Source: JANNOG01 sp050329415
Lineage (GTDB): Bacteria > Actinomycetota > Actinomycetes > Actinomycetales > JBBAYJ01
Direction: 5' to 3'
NCBI GenBank assembly: GCA_050329415.1
Contig: JBHJOS010000174.1
Coordinates: forward strand, 1-12,827
Length of the DNA: 12,827 bases
Shown here: in pieces, positions 6,958 to 12,483 of the stretch
How positions within the stretch are numbered: the first letter of the stretch is position 1
How the letters are laid out: each line of letters starts with the position of its first letter
The notes under the pieces: model-generated
What the model was told of the DNA's origin: nothing
Database searches by the model: none
Seen by the model: only the letters and a program-made list of their open reading frames with translations
Translations under genes and position numbers: made by a program

Positions 6958-7581
6958 TCAGGCCTCGAGCAGCCGCCGCCCCTCGAAGGCCCGGCCCAAC
7001 GTGACCTCGTCCGCGTACTCCAGGTCGCCACCCACCGGCAGCCCGCTGGCCAGGCGCGTCACTCGCACCTCTATCGGCCGGATGAGCCGGGCCAGGTAGG
7101 TGGCCGTGGCCTCGCCCTCGATGTTGGGGTCGGTCGCGATGATCACTTCCGTGATCTCCACCGCGTCCGGACCCCCGGCCAGGCGGCGCATGAGCTGGGC
7201 GATCCGGAGGTCGTCGGGGCCGATGCCGTCGATCGGGCTGATGGCACCGCCCAGCACGTGGTAGAGCCCTCGGTACTCCCGGGTCCGCTCGATGGCGACC
7301 ACGTCCTTCGGCTCCTCGACCACGCAGACCACCGAGCCGTCGCGACGGGCGTCCCGGCAGATCCGGCACAGCACGTCCTCGGCGACGTTGCCGCAGCAGT
7401 CGCAGAACCGAACCCGGCGCTTCACCTCGGTAAGGGCCTCCACCAGGCGCTCGACGTCCTCGGAGTCGGAGGCCAGCAGGTGGAAGGCGATCCGCTGGGC
7501 GGACTTGGGTCCCACCCCGGGCAGGCGCCCGAGCTCACCGATGAGGTCGGCGACCGCCCCGTCGTAGCCGGCCTCGTTCAC
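6958..7581 (-). CDS. recR: Recombination mediator protein RecR
   Basis: RecR works with RecF/RecO to load RecA on SSB-coated gapped DNA. 207 residues, normal length. An N-terminal helix-hairpin-helix carries LPGVGPKSAQRIAFHLL at 20-36. The zinc finger uses Cys60, Cys63, Cys72 and Cys75. The Toprim domain starts near 83 and includes VVEEPKD (87-93) and the DPNIEGEATA segment (151-160). The C-terminal GLPVGGDLEYADEVTL is typical. The GTG start at 7581 lacks an evident Shine-Dalgarno and adds about five residues before the usual N-terminus. It follows dnaX by 36 bp; ybaB/ebfC, normally between them, is absent. Confidence 0.96.
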   Translation of the reverse strand: MNEAGYDGAVADLIGELGRLPGVGPKSAQRIAFHLLASDSEDVERLVEALTEVKRRVRFCDCCGNVAEDVLCRICRDARRDGSVVCVVEEPKDVVAIERTREYRGLYHVLGGAISPIDGIGPDDLRIAQLMRRLAGGPDAVEITEVIIATDPNIEGEATATYLARLIRPIEVRVTRLASGLPVGGDLEYADEVTLGRAFEGRRLLEA

Positions 7582-7617
7582 CCGTGGAGAGTACGTCCCA
7601 CATGCTCATCCGACGCG

Positions 7618-9642
7618 TCAGGTGCTGTGCGTCTCCTCGATGATCTCCCCGCCCAACATCCTCCGGACCAGGGCGGCCCCGTCAGCGTCGGGCGCGGCGT
7701 CCCCGGCCGACGACGCCGGGCGGCCGGGTGGCGGCGATCGGCGAGGCGGCCGGGAGGGGGCGGGCGGCTCGAGGTCACGCGGCTCGGCGTAGGGCGGCTC
7801 GACGTCACGCGGCCGGGGGTCGTCCGGCGGCTCGGGGGGCTCTGGGGCCTCCGGAGCGCCAGGGACGTCGAGTCCCCCGGCCCCGAGACGCGCACCTGAC
7901 GGCTGCACCGGTCCTGCTCCCGGCAGCGGCGCGGGACCTGACCGGTCGTCGGCGGCCCGCCGATCGACGGTCGCGACGACAGTGCGGTCCACGCCGGTCG
8001 CCCGCAGCAGCGCCTCGCGGACCACGGCACCCTGGCCGCGGTTGCTGAAGGTCTCGACGAGACCCGGCTTGGCGAAACCGAGGGTCAACGTCTGGGCATC
8101 AACGGCAAGGACCTGCGCCTCCTGGCTGACCAGGGTCCACGTGAAACGCTTGATCCCGCGCAGCTCATCGAGCACCGCGTCCCACGAGCGGCGCATCGCG
8201 TCCACCGTGACCCCCCCGGGACCGGTCGCGGGAGGTGTCTGCGCCGTCGGGGCGGCGACCGCGGGCGGAGCGGGCGCAGGTGGCACGGGCTGGCGGTCGG
8301 GCGCGCGGGCGGGCGACGGCGAGACGGCGGTCGAGGGGACCGCAGGCGACGGGGCAGCCGCAGGCGACGGGGCGGCGGGCGGAGCGGCGGTCGACGGGTC
8401 GAGCGCGGGCGACACAGGCCGCCCCGAGGGTGCGCTCCGTTGGCTCAGGGCGGGAACCGCTCCTCCCGCAAGCACGGCGATCTGGCGCTCCAGTCGGTCC
8501 AGCCGGACCGCCGTCATCGCCTCGACCTCGCTGCCGACCACGAGCAGCCGGGCCACGAGCAGCTCGAGGAGAAGCCGTGGCGGGGTGGCCCCGGCCATGT
8601 CGGCCAGCGCCGCCGCCACCGTGTCCGCGGCCCGGCTCAGCTCCGCCGGCCCGAGGTGGCCGGCCTGGGTCCGGAGCCGGTCCACGGCGTCGGGGGGCAG
8701 GTCCGGCAGCAGGTCGACAGCGGCGTCGCCGACCCGCGACACCAGGACCAGGGTCCGCAGCCGCTCGAGGAGGTCGTGGGCGAAGCGCCGCGGGTCGTGC
8801 CCCCCCTCGACCGCCCGGTGCACCACCCCGAAGGCGGCGGCGCCGTCCACCGCGGCAAGCGCGGCGACCATGTCGTCGAGCAGGTTGTCCGGCACGTAGC
8901 CGAGCAGGTCGGCGGCGACGTCGACGTCGACACCCGCGGGGCCGGCGCCCGCCACGAGCTGGTCCAGCACCGACAGGGCGTCCCGCACCGACCCGCCGCC
9001 CGCCCGCACGACGAGGGACAGCGCCCCCGGGGTGACCGTGACTCCCTCGCGCTCGCACAGCGACTGCAGGTAGGGCAGTAGCTGCCGCGGCGGGACGAGC
9101 CGGAAGGGGTAGTGGTGGGTCCGGGAGCGGATGGTGCCGAGGACCTTCTCCGGCTCGGTGGTGGCGAAGACGAACACGACGTGGTCGGGCGGCTCCTCGA
9201 CGACCTTGAGCAGGGCGTTGAACCCCTCGTTCGTGATCTGGTGCGCCTCGTCGATGATGACGATCTTGTACTGGTCCCGCACGGGGGCGAAGGTCACCCG
9301 CTCCCGTAGGTCCCGGGCGTCGTCAATGCCCCGGTGGCTGGCGGCGTCGATCTCGATGACGTCGAGGCTGCCCGGCCCGCCCCGGGCGAGGTCCCGGCAG
9401 GAGTCGCACTGCCCGCACGGCGTGGCCGTCGGACCCGCAGCACAGTTGAGCGAGCGGGCCAGGACCCGGGCGCTCGTCGTCTTGCCGCAGCCGCGTGGGC
9501 CGGAGAACAGGTAGGCGTGATTCACCCGCCCCTTGACCAGGGCGGTGGTCAGCGGCCGGACGACGTGGTCCTGGCCGATGACGTCGGCGAAGGTGTCAGG
9601 GCGGTACCGGCGATACAGCGCGAGAACCGGTGCCGAGGCCAC
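7618..9642 (-). CDS. dnaX: DNA polymerase III subunits gamma/tau
   Basis: Clamp-loader ATPase of the replisome; 674 residues. The AAA+ module has Walker A GPRGCGKT (48-55), a zinc module with Cys67, Cys76, Cys79 and Cys82, Walker B IVIIDEAH (127-134), sensor 1 FATTEP (159-164), the SRT arginine-finger motif (173-175) and a sensor 2 motif GGSVRDAL near 225-235. The collar domain ends near residue 390. A Pro/Ala/Ser-rich linker (about 395-490) leads to a tau-type C-terminal domain (about 490-580), then a long Pro-, Glu- and Arg-rich tail ending in a conserved-looking IIEETHST peptide. The GTG start fits a leaderless transcript (-10 TAGGGT). No slippery heptamer suggesting a gamma frameshift was noticed. 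Confidence 0.96.
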   Translation of the reverse strand: MASAPVLALYRRYRPDTFADVIGQDHVVRPLTTALVKGRVNHAYLFSGPRGCGKTTSARVLARSLNCAAGPTATPCGQCDSCRDLARGGPGSLDVIEIDAASHRGIDDARDLRERVTFAPVRDQYKIVIIDEAHQITNEGFNALLKVVEEPPDHVVFVFATTEPEKVLGTIRSRTHHYPFRLVPPRQLLPYLQSLCEREGVTVTPGALSLVVRAGGGSVRDALSVLDQLVAGAGPAGVDVDVAADLLGYVPDNLLDDMVAALAAVDGAAAFGVVHRAVEGGHDPRRFAHDLLERLRTLVLVSRVGDAAVDLLPDLPPDAVDRLRTQAGHLGPAELSRAADTVAAALADMAGATPPRLLLELLVARLLVVGSEVEAMTAVRLDRLERQIAVLAGGAVPALSQRSAPSGRPVSPALDPSTAAPPAAPSPAAAPSPAVPSTAVSPSPARAPDRQPVPPAPAPPAVAAPTAQTPPATGPGGVTVDAMRRSWDAVLDELRGIKRFTWTLVSQEAQVLAVDAQTLTLGFAKPGLVETFSNRGQGAVVREALLRATGVDRTVVATVDRRAADDRSGPAPLPGAGPVQPSGARLGAGGLDVPGAPEAPEPPEPPDDPRPRDVEPPYAEPRDLEPPAPSRPPRRSPPPGRPASSAGDAAPDADGAALVRRMLGGEIIEETHST
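7763..7812. repeat. 30-bp period direct repeat in the dnaX tail
   Basis: The 20-mers at 7763-7782 and 7793-7812 differ at one base (GGCGGCTCGAGGTCACGCGG against a C in the middle). They encode the two [RP]RD[LV]EPP units of the DnaX C-terminal tail. The period is in frame, so it looks like slippage expansion of a disordered region. Confidence 0.6.
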
Positions 9643-9648
9643 CCGGAC

Positions 9649-9654
9649 ACCCTA
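9649..9654 (-). promoter_or_regulatory. Candidate -10 box giving a leaderless dnaX transcript
   Basis: TAGGGT on the minus strand is followed after 6 nt by the GTG start of dnaX, with no Shine-Dalgarno between. This is the arrangement expected of a leaderless actinobacterial mRNA. No clear -35 box is seen. Confidence 0.45.
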
Positions 9655-9711
9655 GGCGGCACCTGCGGGCTACGGACCCCACGAAGTGGCGGACGGACCC
9701 GAGCCCGCCCG

Positions 9712-9750
9712 CGTGACCGCCACCGGTGGTGGCGTGCAACGCCGGTCACG
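9712..9750 (-). terminator. Nested hairpin after the HTH gene
   Basis: An outer 8-bp stem (CGTGACCG 9712-9719, CGGTCACG 9743-9750) and an inner 7-bp stem (CGCCACC 9718-9724, GGTGGCG 9728-9734) compete or nest. On the minus strand the structure begins inside the HTH stop codon and lies upstream of dnaX, so it probably terminates the HTH transcript. Confidence 0.5.
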
Positions 9751-9997
9751 AAGCGTTCGGCAGAGCCCGGCCCTCCCTCGTCGATCGCCAGATCTCGTCG
9801 AGGGACAGGCCGATCTCATCGGCGATCTGCGCCACGGTGGCGAAGGCAGGCGTGGGGATGCGGCCGGTCTCGATCTTGCGCAGCGTCTCCGGGGAGATGC
9901 CGGCCGCGGCCGCGACGTCACCGAGGGTGCGGCTACCCCGGGCGGTCCGCAGCAGCGAGCCCACGAGCTGCCCGCGGTGCACCTCTTCCGGAGTCAA
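9746..9997 (-). CDS. Small XRE-family helix-turn-helix regulator
   Basis: An 83-residue protein that is essentially one HTH domain. TLGDVAAAAGISPETLRKIE (24-43) contains the two recognition helices, followed by PAFATVAQIADEIGLSLDEI. It is probably a DNA-binding repressor; its target is unknown. The start used is TTG at 9997, with no Shine-Dalgarno; a GTG five codons later (9982) is an alternative. Three bases upstream begins the truncated methionine aminopeptidase gene in divergent orientation. I recall such small HTH genes next to a type I methionine aminopeptidase in other actinobacteria but cannot check it. The original upstream region was probably deleted, so present expression is doubtful. 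Confidence 0.8.
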   Translation of the reverse strand: MTPEEVHRGQLVGSLLRTARGSRTLGDVAAAAGISPETLRKIETGRIPTPAFATVAQIADEIGLSLDEIWRSTREGRALPNAS

Positions 9998-9999
9998 CG

Positions 10000-10257
10000 G
10001 GACGACGCGGGGTGGGGGCGACCATGCACCAGGAACCCCACATCCCCAACCAGGGCCGGCCCGGTCGGGGGTATCGCCTCAGGCCCGGACTGCTGCTGGC
10101 TCTCGAGCCGTGGGTCATGCGGGACACCGATGAACTCGTCACGGACCGCGACGGCTGGACGCTGCGCAGCCGGACCGGCTGCCGGACGAGTCACGCCGAG
10201 CACACCGTGGCGGTGACCGAGGACGGCCCGATCGTCCTCACCCTGGAGGAGGACTAG
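10000..10257 (+). pseudogene. map: 3' remnant of a type I methionine aminopeptidase gene
   Basis: The frame encodes GVGATMHQEPHIPN, then RPGRGYRLRPGLLLALEPWV and HAEHTVAVTEDGP, the C-terminal third of a MetAP with the last two metal-binding glutamates (LALEPW and HAEHT). The N-terminal two thirds, with the two aspartate ligands, are missing. The histidine ligand of the usual GGHGIG motif is Arg in the corresponding GRRGVG. Homology stops near 10000, almost at the start codon of the divergent HTH gene, so one deletion could have removed the intergenic region and the 5' part of map. The frame is open from ATG 10024 (77 residues), but such a fragment could not be catalytic. Confidence 0.82.
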
Positions 10258-10267
10258 CGAGCACTGG

Positions 10268-10319
10268 CTGGTCGCCCGCATGCCTGGCACGGGCTTGCGG
10301 TCGCGAGCGGGACGACCAG
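10268..10319. terminator. Imperfect hairpin between map remnant and tRNA-Ser fragment
   Basis: CTGGTCGCCCGC (10268-10279) pairs with GCGGGACGACCAG (10307-10319) with one bulged A and a 27-nt loop. It could terminate map or the former tRNA-Ser transcript. The rest of the 10258-10372 gap shows nothing I recognise; no SRP RNA core motif was found. Confidence 0.35.
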
Positions 10320-10372
10320 GGACGACACCGAGCGGCAATCACTATCGCACCGGACGTCGCCCCTGGTCAGCG

Positions 10373-10427
10373 CGGAGGATGCGGGATTTGAACCCGCGAG
10401 GGGGGTGAACCCCAACACGATTTCCAA
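10373..10427 (-). pseudogene. 3' half of tRNA-Ser(GGA): candidate attachment site
   Basis: On the minus strand the sequence runs from anticodon loop TTGGAAA (10427-10421, anticodon GGA), through 3' anticodon strand TCGTG, a long GC-rich class II variable arm and T arm GCGGG-TTCAAAT-CCCGC, to acceptor strand ATCCTCC (10380-10374) and discriminator G at 10373. The bases 5' of the loop (CAGAC) do not pair with TCGTG beyond two positions. No GGAGGAT acceptor strand or D arm exists upstream. The break at the anticodon loop is where many tyrosine integrases cross over in tRNA genes. The chromosome continues on the dnaX side, so the inserted element should lie to the right. Confidence 0.85.
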
Positions 10428-10507
10428 GTCTGCGATGTCCGTTCGCGACGGGTCGCCGCGGGGCACCGTTCCTGCTCACCACCGCAGACGACCGCCGGCG
10501 GGCGGGC

Positions 10508-10714
10508 GTGAACGCCGACGAACTGAGACTGAAACTGAGACTGGCCGCGCAGCCGGCCCCCGTGCTGAGGGCCGCCGGCCTCAAGCACACGACCTACATC
10601 CGCCGCTTTGTGCTCGCCGCCGAGGAGGCGCCGCCGCTCGACCGCACACGCCTCGCCCGCACCGTCGACGCCCTCGCCCGCGACCTCGACGACCTCCGAC
10701 GCATGGCCGGGTAG
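10508..10714 (+). CDS. Small hypothetical protein of the inserted element
   Basis: A 68-residue frame from GTG 10508 with good coding bias (mostly C/G third positions after the repeat). The first residues (ELRLKLRL) come from a 12-bp tandem repeat. AGLKHTTYIRR at about 23-33 resembles the AG-x-S-x-YIRR helix of ribbon-helix-helix/MobC-like proteins, and the C-terminus (LARTVDALARDLDDLRRM) is helical and possibly a coiled coil. I do not recognise the family. No clear Shine-Dalgarno is visible. It is the gene nearest the attachment scar and converges on the GGCT-like gene; the 52-bp gap between them holds only a bulged GGAGGC/GCCTCC-type stem. Confidence 0.5.
   Translation: MNADELRLKLRLAAQPAPVLRAAGLKHTTYIRRFVLAAEEAPPLDRTRLARTVDALARDLDDLRRMAG
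10521..10544. repeat. 12-bp tandem repeat (AACTGAGACTGA x2)
   Basis: Two adjacent 12-mers (10521-10532 and 10533-10544) are identical except for the last base. They lie in the first codons of the 68-residue ORF, about 95 bp from the tRNA-Ser break. They are AT-richer than the surroundings. They could be a slippage product or a short binding-site array. Confidence 0.6.
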
Positions 10715-10766
10715 AGCGCCGGGCGGAGGCGGACCGCTCGGAAAGGCCTCCCGCGAAGCGGCCTGC

Positions 10767-11573
10767 TCACCGGGCCACGGGGGGGCGGGCGCCCCTGACG
10801 ACGAGAGGGCCGAGGCCGTCTTCTGCCACCAGGCCGAATCGGGCCGCCTCGGCCCATGCACTTGGCTCCTGCGGAAGCTCCATCCGGAGCGAGTCGAATA
10901 TCGACCTGGGTTTTCCCTGTCCAGCAGCCGAAACGGGCGAGGAGTTCGGGCCGTCTCGCAGCACTCCCCAGCGACTTCGATACAGCGTCCAGTGCTCCAC
11001 ATCGAGGGTCGAGCCTAAGGTGGCCTTGACCACGTCGCCCCGCAACTCCACGGGCTGATAGTTGCGCTCCGATGCGTCGATCACGGCCAATTGGTCATCA
11101 TCGAGCCATGTCATGACCATTTGGCGGCGCCTGTCGGGACAAGCGATCGGCGCATACGGGATGTACCCGGCCTTGCTCGTGTGCGCGGAATAGGAGACGT
11201 CAACGCCGACAACAGTGACTGTGGTGAGCGGGACCACGGCTGAATGGGCCTCGTCGCCGAACTTGTCGTGCAACTGAGCCGGCGAGGCGTTGGAACCGAT
11301 AGCAAGAACGGGATGACGCCGAGCGACCGGGGCGGCGTCAGTGCGGCTAAGCGCCCGGGCGAGAGTCATGGACGCCCCGGCTCGACCTTGAGTACCGAGG
11401 GGGCCTCCGTCAATGGCTACTCTCCATACGTCGAGCGGCGCCCCCCGCACCGGTGTCAGTCGGTAAAGCCATGTGCCGAACAGAAGCGAATCGCCCGGAG
11501 CAGGGCGACCCGGATAACTTGCCGGGTCGCGCAGAGGGCTGACGTCTAAGCCGAGTTCGGCCAGGCTGGGCAT
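10767..11573 (-). CDS. Gamma-glutamylcyclotransferase-like (GGCT-fold) protein
   Basis: A 268-residue protein of uncertain function. IGSNASPAQL (92-101) resembles the YGSN-loop motif of GGCT/BtrG-like folds. It is followed by a strand pattern with SAHTSKAGYIP (129-139) and WLDDDQLAVIDASERNY (156-172), where Glu169 would occupy the catalytic acid position of the superfamily. Family enzymes release 5-oxoproline from gamma-glutamyl amines; whether this one is an enzyme is not shown. About 90 residues precede the motif and do not suggest a known domain. The ATG at 11573 is 11 nt after the stop of the GntR gene on the same strand, with no clear Shine-Dalgarno, so coupled expression is likely. Base composition is less GC-biased than the left half of the window. 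Confidence 0.65.
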   Translation of the reverse strand: MPSLAELGLDVSPLRDPASYPGRPAPGDSLLFGTWLYRLTPVRGAPLDVWRVAIDGGPLGTQGRAGASMTLARALSRTDAAPVARRHPVLAIGSNASPAQLHDKFGDEAHSAVVPLTTVTVVGVDVSYSAHTSKAGYIPYAPIACPDRRRQMVMTWLDDDQLAVIDASERNYQPVELRGDVVKATLGSTLDVEHWTLYRSRWGVLRDGPNSSPVSAAGQGKPRSIFDSLRMELPQEPSAWAEAARFGLVAEDGLGPLVVRGARPPVAR

Positions 11574-11584
11574 CCCGCGGTCGC

Positions 11585-12358
11585 TCAGTCTGCGTCAAGT
11601 TCGTAGACGAGGACGTTGCGGTCCCCCGGCACCACACTCACCATCACGCGCAACGGCGTCCCGTCGTCCGCAAACCCAACTCGGGTGACCTCGGCCACCG
11701 GCGTGCCGGCGGGTAGGTCGAGACGGTCACTCTCGGCGCGGGTCGGCATCCGGACGGCCACCTCGTCGATGTAGCGAGCCTGGGGATGTCCCGTGGCCGC
11801 CAGGACGCCGCCGGGGGCGTGGACCGAGTGGGGCTCCATGAGAGCCGTCCCGCGGACCAGGGACTCGGGGAAGTAGCTGTCGGCGAGCTGGTAAGGGCGG
11901 TCGTCGACGAAGCGGACCCGCTTGCGGAGGACGGCAGGGTCCTTACCGGGCTCCAGGCCGAGGCGTGCGGCCACGGACGGCGGGGGCATGACGATGCCCA
12001 GCTCGACGCTCTCGGACGGCCGTCGGCCCTGTCGGCGGACCTCGGCGCTCCAGGCGTCGCCGGCGTCGTCCGGCTCCGAGCCAAGCGTGCTCTGCCGCTC
12101 GTACGTCGCCAGCGCCCAGCGAAGCGGCGCGTACCGGCGCACCTGCCGGGTGCGGCCCTGGCCGGCCGTGATGAGGCCCTCCTGCGTGAGCCGCGCGAGG
12201 GCCTTGCGCACCGTGTCCCGGCTGACGCCGTACTCGCGCTGGAGGTCGGCCTCGGACGGCAGCGACTGGCCTGGCCCGTACTCCCCTCGCTCGATGTGGC
12301 GACGAAGTCCGTCGGCGACCTGCTCGTAGAGCGGTCGGGTGCCTGCACTGACGTTCAC
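11585..12358 (-). CDS. GntR-family transcriptional repressor with UTRA domain (KorSA-like)
   Basis: A 257-residue protein. Residues 9-75 form the GntR winged helix-turn-helix (RPLYEQVADGLRRHI, SLPSEADLQREYGVSRDTVR, LTQEGLI), followed by a ligand-binding UTRA domain at about 100-252. GTG 12358 is chosen because AAGGGG lies 9 nt upstream (12368-12373). The open frame to 12454 would translate through the operators and is unlikely. In actinomycete integrative elements this type of repressor (KorSA) controls its own gene and transfer or excision genes. Two matching operators upstream support autoregulation and control of the divergent gene. Family is clear; the KorSA role is inferred. Confidence 0.9.
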   Translation of the reverse strand: MNVSAGTRPLYEQVADGLRRHIERGEYGPGQSLPSEADLQREYGVSRDTVRKALARLTQEGLITAGQGRTRQVRRYAPLRWALATYERQSTLGSEPDDAGDAWSAEVRRQGRRPSESVELGIVMPPPSVAARLGLEPGKDPAVLRKRVRFVDDRPYQLADSYFPESLVRGTALMEPHSVHAPGGVLAATGHPQARYIDEVAVRMPTRAESDRLDLPAGTPVAEVTRVGFADDGTPLRVMVSVVPGDRNVLVYELDAD

Positions 12359-12381
12359 GTGTGGATGCCCCTTCGATCGGC

Positions 12382-12394
12382 CTGTACGGACAAG
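12382..12394. promoter_or_regulatory. Candidate GntR operator, gntR-proximal
   Basis: CTGTACGGACAAG matches the distal site at 12 of 13 positions. Its core TGTCCGTACA (minus strand) is a near-palindrome, one mismatch from TGTACGTACA. It lies 24 nt upstream of the GTG start and overlaps the expected transcription start set by a minus-strand TAGCCT -10 box (12393-12398). Confidence 0.6.
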
Positions 12395-12398
12395 GCTA
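12393..12398 (-). promoter_or_regulatory. Candidate -10 box for the GntR gene
   Basis: TAGCCT on the minus strand fits TANNNT and would start transcription near 12386, inside the proximal operator. The leader would then contain the AAGGGG ribosome-binding site. No good -35 was found. Confidence 0.35.
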
Positions 12399-12407
12399 CT
12401 TGTGGGC

Positions 12408-12437
12408 TTGACACCCACGCGAACTTGAGCGCACTGT
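12408..12437 (+). promoter_or_regulatory. Divergent promoter for the right-edge gene
   Basis: TTGACA at 12408-12413 is a perfect -35 hexamer, lying in the loop of the inverted repeat GTGGG/CCCAC (12402-12418). With an 18-bp spacer the -10 would be CACTGT (12432-12437), weak but keeping the A and T at its second and last positions. It overlaps the distal operator, so repressor binding would block RNA polymerase. Confidence 0.45.
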
Positions 12438-12446
12438 ACGTACAAG
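12434..12446. promoter_or_regulatory. Candidate GntR operator, distal
   Basis: CTGTACGTACAAG contains the perfect 10-bp palindrome TGTACGTACA. It is nearly identical to the proximal site and 52 bp from it, close to five helical turns, so both face the same side of the DNA. It overlaps the -10 region of the rightward promoter. Confidence 0.65.
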
Positions 12447-12483
12447 CCGTTCAAGACGGTCCAACAGCGTTCGAGGAGGAGAC

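Noticed and set aside
5677..7899. 740-residue open frame on the plus strand
   Set aside because: Antisense to ask, recR and dnaX, all with clear motifs; composition is typical of a GC-rich shadow.
7618..8500. Programmed frameshift producing a short gamma subunit
   Set aside because: No A-rich slippery heptamer with downstream hairpin was found in the linker region.
9655..9745. SRP RNA (ffs) gene next to dnaX
   Set aside because: This neighbourhood holds ffs in some actinobacteria, but no GGAAGG-type core or long hairpin of the right form is present here or at 10258-10372.
9334..10257. 307-residue plus-strand protein ending in the MetAP fragment
   Set aside because: The part before 10000 is antisense to dnaX and the HTH gene and shows no family resemblance; only the map remnant is real.
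10373..10460. A complete, functional tRNA-Ser(GGA)
   Set aside because: No matching acceptor 5' strand or D arm lies upstream of the anticodon loop, and the 5' anticodon strand mispairs at three of five positions.
12359..12454. Longer GntR start at 12454
   Set aside because: It would translate both operators and the divergent promoter; GTG 12358 has a proper Shine-Dalgarno and fits the family N-terminus.
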